A stretch of DNA of 64,000 nt from an uncultured Clostridia bacterium (GTDB lineage: Bacteria; Bacillota; Clostridia; TANB77; CAG-508): the NCBI GenBank assembly GCA_934169725.1, contig CAKPOF010000005.1, forward strand, positions 1-64,000, in the 5' to 3' direction. The notes under the pieces were generated by a model, which did no database searches, was not told the DNA's origin, and saw only the letters and a list, made by a program, of their open reading frames with translations. Positions 53,505-62,347 of the stretch are shown here, piece by piece (positions within the stretch are counted from its first letter, which is position 1; each line of letters starts with the position of its first letter). A program made the translations under genes and the position numbers.

Positions 53505-54770
53505 ATGGAAGAAAATAATACTAATAAAAACAATTCAAATTTTAAAACTGTTTCAAACCCAGGTACATATAAAACAGTTTATGAAGTTGATAATAAACCT
53601 AAAAAAAATTCAAATTTTGGAAGAAATGTACTTATTCCTTTTGTTAGCGGTATAACAGGATGTGCAATTGTTATTGGAACATGTTTCGGTATTCCATCAA
53701 TAAGGCAACATATTCTTGGTTCAAATAGCTCTAACTTATCTAATACCCAATCATCAAATTCAAAAACAACTGGAACAGTTGATCAAGTATCTTTATCTAA
53801 TTATTCAGATACTTCTGTATATGCAGCAAATAAAATATTACCATCTATTGTTGGAATAAAAATAGAATATAATGTTACTTCAATGTTTTCTATGTTTGGT
53901 AATAAACAATCTTCAACAGCTACAGCTACTGGTTCTGGTATAATTATTAGTGATGATGGATATATTTTAACAAATAACCATGTTGTATCTTCAAGTGAAT
54001 CTGATTCTTATTATCAAGTGTCAGAAGCAACAAAAGTCACTGTTACATTATTTAATGATGAAACTGAATATGAAGCAAAAATAGTTGGAACAGACGAACA
54101 AACAGATTTAGCTGTTATAAAAATAGAAAAAACAGGTTTAACAAAAGCAGAATTTGCTGATTCAGATTCTATAAAAGTTGGTGAATTTGCAATGGCTGTT
54201 GGTAGTCCTTTAGGTCTACAAAGTACAATAACATGTGGTGTAATAAGTGCGGTTAATAGAGATGTTACAGATTCAGATGGAAAAACATATAATTTAATTC
54301 AAACTGATGCAGCTATAAACGCTGGTAATAGTGGTGGAGCATTAGTTAATAGTGAAGGTAAAGTAGTTGGTGTAAATACTTTAAAATTAACAGGTAATAA
54401 TGTAGAAGGTATGGGATTTGCAATTCCTATAAATTCAACAACAGATATTACTTCACAATTAATTCAATATAGTAAAGTAAAAAGACCATATATAGGAATT
54501 ACAGGTATGGATTTAAATGCGGAAACTGCTAAGAAAAACAACTTAGCTGAAGGAATTTATGTTAAAGCTGTTGATGATTTTTCAGCTGCAGAAAAAGCTG
54601 GAATAAAAACAGGTGATGTAATTGTAAAAGCTGACGGTCAAGATGCTAAAACAATGGATGAATTAAATAAAATAAAAAATTCTCATAATATTGGTGATGA
54701 AATAAAAATCACTGTAAATAGAGGTGGTCAGGAAAAAGAATTAACTCTTACATTAGGTGAACAACCATAA
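53505..54770 (+). CDS. htrA: HtrA/DegP-type serine protease with PDZ domain
   Basis: Membrane-anchored S1C protease for misfolded envelope proteins. A cytoplasmic N-terminus (1-42) precedes one membrane helix (about 43-64) and a Ser/Asn-rich linker to about 95. The trypsin-like domain has His159 (TNNHVV), Asp201 (TDLAVI) and Ser276 (AGNSGGAL). One PDZ domain lies at about 325-415 (PYIGITGMDL, GIYVKAVDDFSAAEKAG). AGGAGG site. The MITE repeat just upstream may carry or influence its promoter. Terminator overlaps the stop codon. Confidence 0.95.
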   Translation: MEENNTNKNNSNFKTVSNPGTYKTVYEVDNKPKKNSNFGRNVLIPFVSGITGCAIVIGTCFGIPSIRQHILGSNSSNLSNTQSSNSKTTGTVDQVSLSNYSDTSVYAANKILPSIVGIKIEYNVTSMFSMFGNKQSSTATATGSGIIISDDGYILTNNHVVSSSESDSYYQVSEATKVTVTLFNDETEYEAKIVGTDEQTDLAVIKIEKTGLTKAEFADSDSIKVGEFAMAVGSPLGLQSTITCGVISAVNRDVTDSDGKTYNLIQTDAAINAGNSGGALVNSEGKVVGVNTLKLTGNNVEGMGFAIPINSTTDITSQLIQYSKVKRPYIGITGMDLNAETAKKNNLAEGIYVKAVDDFSAAEKAGIKTGDVIVKADGQDAKTMDELNKIKNSHNIGDEIKITVNRGGQEKELTLTLGEQP

Positions 54771-54797
54771 AAAAATCTCCTTAATGGAGGTTTTTTT
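54770..54797 (+). terminator. Terminator of htrA
   Basis: AAAAAATCTCC / GGAGGTTTTTTT with a 5-nt loop, directly on the htrA stop codon. Confidence 0.92.
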
Positions 54798-54907
54798 ATA
54801 TATTATTCACTTTTAATTCACACAATGGACAAAATAGCAATGTATAATACAAACATAATCAGTAAGAAAATACTGATTTAAATAAAAAAACATCCCCTTT
54901 TATTTTC

Positions 54908-55104
54908 AAAAAAGAGAAACAAATTCATGTTTCTCTTTTTATATGCTAGAAAATTTCTCATTTCCTAGTATATAAAAGTGCTATAATCACTATTGCATTT
55001 GAGATTTTCTCCTTTTAGTCGAAAACTCAAATCGGCAAGAACAAAAGCGGACATTAATAACTTTTGTACTTATTAAAACATTTTAAAGTCCACGTCTTTG
55101 TTCT
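54908..55104 (-). ncRNA. Structured repeat element, copy 2 (candidate small RNA)
   Basis: On the minus strand it begins right after the stop codon of the upstream gene. P1 is AGAACAAAG-GTGGAC paired with GTCCGC-TTTTGTTCT. The conserved CCGATTTGAGTTTTCGACTA follows. P2 pairs ATTTGAGTTTTC with GAAAATCTCAAAT. P4 is TATACTAGGAAAT with ATTTTCTAGCATATA. It ends in AAAAAGAGAAACA / TGTTTCTCTTTTTT, a textbook terminator. It matches copy 1 at 26613 in order and sequence, but the P4 loop is inverted (GAGAA against TTCTC). Confidence 0.55.
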
Positions 55105-55962
55105 TTATATTATAACTAAATCCATTTCACTTGTTAAATTATCATTTCCATATGCATATATAACATATATTTTACCATTCAATAAGAAAAATTCTTTAGA
55201 ATTCTTTACTTTATATCTTTCATCATCCGGATTTCTTTCAAAAATTGTATACCCTAATGATTTTAAATCAGATACTTTCTTTTGTTCATTTGAAATAGAT
55301 TTTTTTATTTTTTCTTCTGCATTAGCCACTGTAACTTCTTTATTATTTATTGCATCTTCTAAAGTAATTTCCTTATTATTTTTTAAATCATAATTATATG
55401 TTTGTACTATTACTCTTTGTGCACTTGAAGATTGTTTTAAATTTGATCTTATAATTAATGACAATATATTATTTTCTATTGTAGCTTCATATTGTACTGT
55501 GTATGCAATATTTTTATTTTTAGTTTGCAAAACATTTTCTGCTTTTTTTTCAAATGTTTCATTTATTTCTTCATTATATTTTTGAATTTTATCATTATTT
55601 ATGTTTATATATGGAATATTTAAATTTAAGTCATAATCATTTCCATTGTTTTCTGTTTTTGAATAATACGTATATATAATGTCCTTATTTTCATCACTCT
55701 TTTTTATTTCAGTATCTAAGCTATTTATTTCTAATTTATTTTGAAATATATCATCAAATTTTGATATTAAATTTTGGTCTTCCAATTCTTCTTTGGTATA
55801 ATCTGATTTTCCTATTGTTATTATTCTATCTAATTCTTCACTTCCATAATAATATGAAAATCCTACAATTATAATAGCAATAATACATGAAATTATTGCT
55901 ATTGTATATATAACTACTGATTTAGTATTTGCTTTTGGCTTTTTGGGTAAATTTACGTTCAT
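55105..55962 (-). CDS. Membrane-anchored protein with DUF4163/DUF3298-like domain
   Basis: 285-residue protein with an N-terminal membrane helix (about residues 18-40) and an extracytoplasmic domain. The pattern LNLNIPYININNDKIQKYNE, NILSLIIRSNLKQ and VQTYNYDLKNNKEITLEDA resembles DUF4163/DUF3298 domains of PdaC and RsiV-like proteins, which sense or act at the cell wall. No catalytic domain is attached. The start follows GGGATGAG. Its stop codon is immediately followed by a structured repeat element. Confidence 0.7.
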   Translation of the reverse strand: MNVNLPKKPKANTKSVVIYTIAIISCIIAIIIVGFSYYYGSEELDRIITIGKSDYTKEELEDQNLISKFDDIFQNKLEINSLDTEIKKSDENKDIIYTYYSKTENNGNDYDLNLNIPYININNDKIQKYNEEINETFEKKAENVLQTKNKNIAYTVQYEATIENNILSLIIRSNLKQSSSAQRVIVQTYNYDLKNNKEITLEDAINNKEVTVANAEEKIKKSISNEQKKVSDLKSLGYTIFERNPDDERYKVKNSKEFFLLNGKIYVIYAYGNDNLTSEMDLVII

Positions 55963-56044
55963 TTTCTCATCCCTTTTGTTTTAGTATTTTTTTGTATTAT
56001 AGCATTATATGTATTTTTTTTCAACATTAAAATTTCTAATTTTA

Positions 56045-56073
56045 TTGACTATTCGCGTGTTTTGGGGTATCAT
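56045..56073 (+). promoter_or_regulatory. Promoter of the clpE-like gene
   Basis: TTGACT (56045-56050), 17-nt spacer, TATCAT (56068-56073). I looked for a CtsR operator (tandem GGTCAAA-type heptads) around it and did not see one. Confidence 0.7.
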
Positions 56074-56111
56074 ATATAAGTATATTTATATAGAAATGAG
56101 GAGTTTAAAGT

Positions 56112-58466
56112 ATGTTATGTTCAGAATGTAATAAAAACCCAGCTATACTTTTTTATAAAAAAATTGAAAATGGTAAAGAATCATTAGAAGGATATTGTTA
56201 TAATTGTGCTAAATCAAAAGGCATAGATCCTAATGAAGTATTATATAAACAAAATGAAATTTTAGCCAAAGACAATATTAATCTTAATGATATGTCTAAA
56301 CAATTTGAAACAATTTTTAAAGATTTAGCTGAAAATATAAATTTAGAAGATATTGAAAATATAGATGGTGCAATTACTTTTGATAATAGTAATAATCCTG
56401 ATAGTGAATCAAAAATTTCAGGTGCAGCTATTCCTTTAGGTTCATTATTTTCTAATATGTTTAATAATCCAAATAATAATAATGCCCAAGAAACAAATAA
56501 CAATAGCAAGAAAAAAATAAAAGTTGAAAAGAAAAAAAATACAAAACAAAACAAGAAGAAAAAATTTTTAGATACTTATGGTACTAATTTAACATTTAAA
56601 GCAAAAAATAATCAGTTAGACCTTATTGTTGGTAGAGATAATGAAATAAAAAGAATTATTCAAATTCTTAATAGACGTTCTAAAAATAATCCATGTCTAA
56701 TTGGTGAACCTGGTGTTGGAAAAACAGCAATAGCACAAGGTTTGGCAATTCGAATTGCTAATCAAAATGTGCCTGCAAAATTATTAAATAAAGAAGTTTA
56801 TCTTTTAGATATGACAGCTGTTATCGCTGGTACACAATTTAGAGGTCAGTTTGAATCTAGAATGAAAGGTATTATTGATGAATGTAAAGAATATGGAAAC
56901 ATTATTCTTGTAATTGATGAAATTCACAATATTATTGGTGCTGGTGATGGCGAACATTCTATGAATGCTGCCAATATCCTTAAACCTGCACTTTCTAATG
57001 GAGAAATTCAATTAATTGGTACAACTACTTTAAAAGAATATAGAAAATATATTGAAAAAGATTCTGCTTTAGAAAGAAGATTCCAACAAGTTTTAGTAGA
57101 AGAACCTAATATTGATGATTCAATTGGAATTTTGGAAGGTATAAAAAAATATTATGAAGAATACCATAAAGTAAAAATTTCTAAAGATGTTATTAAACAA
57201 GCTGTCATAATGTCAGAAAAATATATACATGATAGATTTTTACCTGATAAAGCTATAGATATTTTAGATGAGGCATGTTCAAGAATAAATCTTGAAAATA
57301 AAGACTTATTTACTTTAGAAAAACTAAAACAAGAATTAGAACAAGTTCAAGCTGAAAAAGAAGAAGTTGTAGCCGCTGATTCTACAGAAGACTATCAAAA
57401 AGCTGCTGATTTAAAAACTCATGAATGTCAATTGATAGAACAAATTGATAAGTTAAATAAAAAAATGAAACCAAAACAAATAACTGTACAAGATATTGCA
57501 AAAGTTATAGAAAGTTGGACAAAAATCCCTGTTCAAAAAATTACTGAAGCAGAAACACAAAAATTATTAAACTTAGAAAATAATCTTCACAAAAGAATTA
57601 TTGGTCAAAATGAAGCTGTTAATGCTGTATCTAGAGCTATACGTAGAAACAGAGCTGGTTTAAAAACAACAAAAAGGCCACCGTCTTTTATATTTGTTGG
57701 TCCAACTGGTGTTGGAAAAACAGAATTAGCAAAAAGCTTAGCTTATGAAATGTTTGGATCTGAAGATTCTATCATTAGAGTAGATATGTCAGAATACATG
57801 GAAAGTCATTCTACAGCTAAATTAATAGGCGCACCTCCAGGATATGTTGGATATGATGATGCAGGACAATTAACAGATAAAGTAAAAAGAAAACCTTATT
57901 CAATAATATTATTAGATGAAATTGAAAAAGCACATCCTGATGTATTTAATATATTATTACAAGTTTTAGATGATGGTGTACTTACAGATAGTCAAGGTAA
58001 TTCTGTTAGTTTTTCAAATACAATTATTATAATGACATCAAATGCTGGTTCAAATTTAAATAATAATTCTATTGGATTTGGAAATTCTACAATTAATAAA
58101 AATAAAATTTTAGATAGTTTAAAAGAAACTTTTAGGCCTGAATTTCTAAATAGAGTAGATGAAATTGTTACATTTGAAGCTTTAACTCAAAATCAACTAT
58201 TACAAATAGTCGATTTAATGCTTAAAGATACAATTAATGCTTTATCAGATAAAGATATTTCTTTAGAAATCACTAATAATGCTAAAAATTATATTTTAGA
58301 AAAAGGTACAGATATAAAATTTGGTGCCAGACCTTTAAGAAGAGCAATTCAAAGATATGTAGAAGATGAACTATCTGAAATGATTTTAAGAAAACAATTA
58401 TTAGATGGTCAAACTGTACTAATTGATTATATAAATAAGAATTTAAATTTTGAAGTAAAAAAATAG
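56112..58466 (+). CDS. clpE: ClpE-like ATP-dependent unfoldase (Clp ATPase with N-terminal zinc finger)
   Basis: Hexameric AAA+ unfoldase that feeds substrates to ClpP or disassembles aggregates. The N-terminal zinc finger has CxxC pairs at Cys3/Cys6 and Cys29/Cys32, as in ClpE/McsA, instead of a Clp-N repeat domain. A Lys/Asn-rich linker runs to about residue 165. D1 has Walker A GEPGVGKTA (about 198) and Walker B VIDEIHN. A UVR-type coiled segment lies around 405-450, and D2 has GPTGVGKTE (about 530). The next gene pgsA follows by 9 nt. Confidence 0.9.
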   Translation: MLCSECNKNPAILFYKKIENGKESLEGYCYNCAKSKGIDPNEVLYKQNEILAKDNINLNDMSKQFETIFKDLAENINLEDIENIDGAITFDNSNNPDSESKISGAAIPLGSLFSNMFNNPNNNNAQETNNNSKKKIKVEKKKNTKQNKKKKFLDTYGTNLTFKAKNNQLDLIVGRDNEIKRIIQILNRRSKNNPCLIGEPGVGKTAIAQGLAIRIANQNVPAKLLNKEVYLLDMTAVIAGTQFRGQFESRMKGIIDECKEYGNIILVIDEIHNIIGAGDGEHSMNAANILKPALSNGEIQLIGTTTLKEYRKYIEKDSALERRFQQVLVEEPNIDDSIGILEGIKKYYEEYHKVKISKDVIKQAVIMSEKYIHDRFLPDKAIDILDEACSRINLENKDLFTLEKLKQELEQVQAEKEEVVAADSTEDYQKAADLKTHECQLIEQIDKLNKKMKPKQITVQDIAKVIESWTKIPVQKITEAETQKLLNLENNLHKRIIGQNEAVNAVSRAIRRNRAGLKTTKRPPSFIFVGPTGVGKTELAKSLAYEMFGSEDSIIRVDMSEYMESHSTAKLIGAPPGYVGYDDAGQLTDKVKRKPYSIILLDEIEKAHPDVFNILLQVLDDGVLTDSQGNSVSFSNTIIIMTSNAGSNLNNNSIGFGNSTINKNKILDSLKETFRPEFLNRVDEIVTFEALTQNQLLQIVDLMLKDTINALSDKDISLEITNNAKNYILEKGTDIKFGARPLRRAIQRYVEDELSEMILRKQLLDGQTVLIDYINKNLNFEVKK

Positions 58467-58475
58467 GAGAATTTT

Positions 58476-59069
58476 ATGTTAAAACATATACCAAACACAT
58501 TAACAATTATTAGATTTTTTCTTATACCATTTATCGTATTACATATTTTTACTGGAAATTATATATTAGCTTTTGTATTATTTACTTTATCTGGTATAAC
58601 TGATATTGCTGATGGACTTATTGCAAGAAAATTTAATTTAATAACTAATTTCGGTAAATTAATGGATCCATTAGCAGATAAACTTACACAAATATCAACA
58701 ATTGCTTCTTTAACAATAATTCATATAATTCCAATTTGGATATTAGTTGTTGTTTTATTAAAAGAACTTATTATGATAGCTGGCGCTTCATTCCTTTATG
58801 GAAAAGATGTAGTAGTTTATAGCAAATGGTATGGAAAACTTGCAACAGTTTTATTTTATCTTGCAATTGTATTTTCATTATTAATTAATCAATTTAAGTC
58901 AGAAAATTTTTGGGCAAACTTAGATTTATGGTTATTTTACCTAGCATTATTTGCAACAATTTTTTCATTATTAATGTATATCAAAGATGTATACCAAAAA
59001 GGATTTATTGATAAAAAAGATTTAAATAAAGAAGTAACCATTGATAAAAAAGAACATAAAAAGAAATAG
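58476..59069 (+). CDS. pgsA: CDP-diacylglycerol-glycerol-3-phosphate 3-phosphatidyltransferase
   Basis: Makes phosphatidylglycerol phosphate, the committed step to acidic phospholipids, in the membrane. The CDP-alcohol phosphatase motif DG-x2-AR-x8-G-x3-D-x3-D is intact in DGLIARKFNLITNFGKLMDP and the following LADK. Four or five membrane helices. Length 197 is normal; the last 25 residues are a Lys-rich tail. Co-transcribed with clpE and ended by a terminator. Confidence 0.94.
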   Translation: MLKHIPNTLTIIRFFLIPFIVLHIFTGNYILAFVLFTLSGITDIADGLIARKFNLITNFGKLMDPLADKLTQISTIASLTIIHIIPIWILVVVLLKELIMIAGASFLYGKDVVVYSKWYGKLATVLFYLAIVFSLLINQFKSENFWANLDLWLFYLALFATIFSLLMYIKDVYQKGFIDKKDLNKEVTIDKKEHKKK

Positions 59070-59078
59070 TATTATATC

Positions 59079-59119
59079 TCAATCAGAATTTTATAAATTA
59101 CTTTCTGATTGAGATTTTT
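59079..59119. terminator. Terminator of clpE-pgsA
   Basis: CTCAATCAGAA / TTCTGATTGAG around a 13-nt loop followed by ATTTTTTATT. Its end overlaps the stop codon of the convergent BofC-like gene. Confidence 0.9.
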
Positions 59120-59724
59120 TATTCATAATCTTCTATCAATTGATTTAACTCTGTTCTTCCGTTGGCTTCTATTCCCTTTTTCAATTCTATTTTATCAGTT
59201 TCTGTCAAAAACTCTGTTCCAATATCAGTATCTTCTACAAATTCTTCTTCATCTCCAACTTTTAAAAATATAGATACTTTCCCATCTTTCTCTTTCAATA
59301 AATAATGTTCTCCACATTGACTATCAAATTCTCTATATAAAACTATTTGATTTGTAGAATATTCTCTTATTTCCCATCCTTCATATTCTTTTTTTAAATC
59401 CTCTTCTGTTTTATTAATTAATTCAGTTGGAACATTAGTATATTGTTCAATAGTATGTCCACATTCTTTATAATATCTATTTAAAATAATTGAACAATTA
59501 GGTGATATTTTTTCAGTATTTGTACTTGTTTCTTGAATTTGATTATTATCTTTTTCTATTTCTTCATATTCTTCTGTGCATTCATCTGTAACCACTTCGT
59601 TATTTTCTTTTGACACTTCAACATTATTTTCTTTTTTTACAAACTTATTAAATACTATTTGTCCTAATAGTATTCCACTTGTAAATAATACTAAAATAGA
59701 TATAATTGCTATTACTTTCTTCAT
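59119..59724 (-). CDS. BofC C-terminal-domain-like membrane-anchored protein
   Basis: 201-residue protein with an N-terminal membrane helix (about 4-26), an acidic linker to about 70, and a C-terminal domain. That domain contains YYKECGHTIEQYTNVPTELI, WEIREYSTNQIVLYREF and CGEHYLLKEKDGKVSIF, which resembles the BofC C-terminal domain found in clostridial proteins. Three domain cysteines are visible. Role by analogy: forespore-side control of SpoIVB signalling. The assignment rests on recollected pattern only. GGGAGG site. Confidence 0.62.
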   Translation of the reverse strand: MKKVIAIISILVLFTSGILLGQIVFNKFVKKENNVEVSKENNEVVTDECTEEYEEIEKDNNQIQETSTNTEKISPNCSIILNRYYKECGHTIEQYTNVPTELINKTEEDLKKEYEGWEIREYSTNQIVLYREFDSQCGEHYLLKEKDGKVSIFLKVGDEEEFVEDTDIGTEFLTETDKIELKKGIEANGRTELNQLIEDYE

Positions 59725-59749
59725 TTTTACCTCCCTTGTGTTTTTAGTA

Positions 59750-61165
59750 TTATTTACCTTTTTTTATATAATTATACATTTTTGTTTTTATCCTATATTT
59801 GTTTCCATCAGTTATTATATTTATTTCTCCATTTTCATCTGTTCTATAAATACGTATTTTTTTTGACTCCAATTTTTCCAAAGTTTCTTGATTTGGATGG
59901 CCAAATTTATTATTTTTTCCTACACCAATTAATGCATCTTTAGCATTTACTAACTCTAAAAATTCATCTGTTGAAGAAGTTTTTGAACCGTGATGTGCAA
60001 TTTTTATAATATTTGACTTCAATATATTTTTATCTCTATATTTTTGTATTATTTCATTTTCTGCTATTTTTTCTATGTCGCCTGTAAATAACATTGAAAA
60101 GCTTTTATATTTAAGTTTAAAAACCATAGAATTATTATTAATAGAATTTTCATTTATCATATTGTTTACATCAGGCCACAAAATATTAAAACACAAATTT
60201 TTTTCTATTTTTATCTTATCATTGTTCTTTACTGGTATTATATTTATTTTCTTTGATTTAGCAATTTCTATAAATTTTTTATAGTTTTCATATTGCTCGT
60301 ATTGCTTTCCTATAATTACATTATTTACTTTAATTTCATTTATTAAATATAATATCCCACCACAATGATCTTGATCAAAATGTGAAATAAAGACATAATC
60401 TATTTTAGTATATCCTCTATTTAAAATATATGGGAGTACAACTTTTTTTCCAACATCATAACTACTTAACATATTTCCTCCACCATCTATTAATATAGTT
60501 TTATTGTCTGGAGTTATTATAAAACTACAATCTCCTTGTCCAACATCAACAAAATTAATTTTCAATTTTCTATTTACTTGAAAAATTGATATAATTACGA
60601 AACATATTAATATTTTTTTGTAATTTTTAATTATAATAAATTTTATATCTTTTTCTTTTATTAATTTTTTATATTCTTTTAATTTTTCTTTTATATTTTG
60701 AATAATTAGATATTTAAATAAAGCTATCAAATTTTTCATTCTTTTTTGAGTTTCTCTTATTTTGGGATATGTATAGATTATATATATTTGTTTGATTATA
60801 AGTACAACAAAATAATATATAATAATACTTATAATACTTGGAGTTTTAATATATATTTTTGAAAATGGAAATTTAGCAATATCAGAAATTTTTATTAATG
60901 TTTGTATTCCTAATGACAAAAAAATTGAAATAAAATTTGAAATTTTTAAATTTATAAAAGATGTAATTATCAATAAAATTGACATTAATATTATAGGACC
61001 AATTATTAGACTAACTAATATATTATTAAACATAAAATAGATACCAATAATATGAAAATTATATATAATTATTGGTAAAATCATTATTTGTGATGAAATT
61101 GTAACAGCTAATATATCAATTATTGCTTGTATCAATTTTGATAAAATTAACTTTTTCTTAATCAT
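59750..61165 (-). CDS. comEC: ComEC/Rec2 C-terminal part (frameshifted gene)
   Basis: 471-residue open part of a DNA-uptake channel protein. It covers the last membrane segments (about 1-195) and the C-terminal beta-lactamase-like domain with NFVDVGQGDCSFIITPDNKT, SHFDQDHCGGI and AHHGSKTSST. Reading this frame back past its first ATG continues without a stop as IGLQLSYLGTVGIILFNKT. This is what the N-terminal part should have read. The two parts are one gene broken by a +1 shift near 61268-61274, so this ORF alone is a fragment. Confidence 0.88.
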   Translation of the reverse strand: MIKKKLILSKLIQAIIDILAVTISSQIMILPIIIYNFHIIGIYFMFNNILVSLIIGPIILMSILLIITSFINLKISNFISIFLSLGIQTLIKISDIAKFPFSKIYIKTPSIISIIIYYFVVLIIKQIYIIYTYPKIRETQKRMKNLIALFKYLIIQNIKEKLKEYKKLIKEKDIKFIIIKNYKKILICFVIISIFQVNRKLKINFVDVGQGDCSFIITPDNKTILIDGGGNMLSSYDVGKKVVLPYILNRGYTKIDYVFISHFDQDHCGGILYLINEIKVNNVIIGKQYEQYENYKKFIEIAKSKKINIIPVKNNDKIKIEKNLCFNILWPDVNNMINENSINNNSMVFKLKYKSFSMLFTGDIEKIAENEIIQKYRDKNILKSNIIKIAHHGSKTSSTDEFLELVNAKDALIGVGKNNKFGHPNQETLEKLESKKIRIYRTDENGEINIITDGNKYRIKTKMYNYIKKGK

Positions 61166-61217
61166 ACGACTATTTTTTATTATTTTAATATTATATAATA
61201 TGTCTTTTATAGTTTTA

Positions 61218-62321
61218 TTAAAAAGAATTATCCCAACAGTTCCTAAATATGATAATTGTAATCCTATACCGTGTTAAAGCATAAGGATTTTTAACTATTA
61301 TAATAAGAAGTGATATTCCAATTGCACTCCATGTATCTTTTTTTCTATAAACTAAAAATGAAATAACATCAATAATAGTCACAATTCCTGCTCTTAATAT
61401 CGAACTTGTAAAGCCTGTTATATTCATATAAAAAAACAAAAACAAAATTATAATATATTGTATCTTTCTTTTTCCTAAAATTTTTTCACCTATTAATTTT
61501 ATTCCTATTACTATATATCCAACATGCATTCCAGATACTGCTAAAATATGAGAAATGTTTGAAATTTGAAAATTTTCTTTTATCTCTTCATCTAAATTTA
61601 ATTTGTCCCCTAACACTAAACCTATCAAAAAATTTTTTTCATCTTCTTGAACTACTTTTTCGATATTTTGTACTATTTTTTCTTTTATTTTATATGTAAT
61701 ATTAGATAAATTTATTTTATTATTATTACTTAAATGTTTGTATTTTTCTACTTTTAAAATACCATATACCTCTATTGATTTTAAGTATTTATTATAATCA
61801 AAACATTTATAGTTTCGCTGTTTTTCTCCTCTTGAAAAAACACCCTCACACAAAATCTTGTCTCCAATTTTTAATTCTATTTTTGAATCTAATACTATAA
61901 AGATTTTTGTATTTTTATATTTTTTATTTTGATCTACCTTTATTACTTTAAATTCATATGTATTCATATACTCTGTTTTTTTTTTAATATTTGTAACAAT
62001 TCCTTCTACTTTTATATTTTTTTCTTGATATAGATTTTCATATTTATACTCTTTAATTAAAATTATTGAATTTGAAATAATCGAACTAATTATTAAGAAT
62101 AAACAAACTTTAAGATTTAAAAATATTTTTATATATCTAAAATATCTTTTTACAGATAATAATTTAAATTCATTTTTTGAGTTTCTTTTCAGTATATTTA
62201 TTAATATTATATATATTAATAAAAGTAAAATATATAAGAGGACTATACTAAAATTAAAGTATAGCCCCCATATAATTCCTAACATATATCCTATAACTAT
62301 AATTACAATTGGTCTTTTTAT
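61218..62321 (-). CDS. comEC: ComEC/Rec2 N-terminal part (frameshifted gene, probable AUA start)
   Basis: N-terminal membrane domain and OB-like region of ComEC, the membrane channel for single-stranded DNA in natural transformation. ISHILAVSGMHVGYI and FTSSILRAGIV are family motifs. After NPYALT the frame is lost (CGGT where three bases are expected) and it stops at 61218. The first ATG is at 62285. The frame is open 12 codons further, reading KRPIVIIVIGY, up to an AUA at 62321. That AUA is preceded by GGAGGAG at 7 nt, and a stop codon lies directly before it. Confidence 0.85.
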   Translation of the reverse strand: MKRPIVIIVIGYMLGIIWGLYFNFSIVLLYILLLLIYIILINILKRNSKNEFKLLSVKRYFRYIKIFLNLKVCLFLIISSIISNSIILIKEYKYENLYQEKNIKVEGIVTNIKKKTEYMNTYEFKVIKVDQNKKYKNTKIFIVLDSKIELKIGDKILCEGVFSRGEKQRNYKCFDYNKYLKSIEVYGILKVEKYKHLSNNNKINLSNITYKIKEKIVQNIEKVVQEDEKNFLIGLVLGDKLNLDEEIKENFQISNISHILAVSGMHVGYIVIGIKLIGEKILGKRKIQYIIILFLFFYMNITGFTSSILRAGIVTIIDVISFLVYRKKDTWSAIGISLLIIIVKNPYALTRYRITIIIFRNCWDNSF

Positions 62322-62347
62322 TTATAATCTCCTCCAATTAATTATAT

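Noticed and set aside
56000..56111. CtsR operator upstream of the clpE-like gene
   Set aside because: No tandem GGTCAAA-like heptads found; only a plain promoter is supported.
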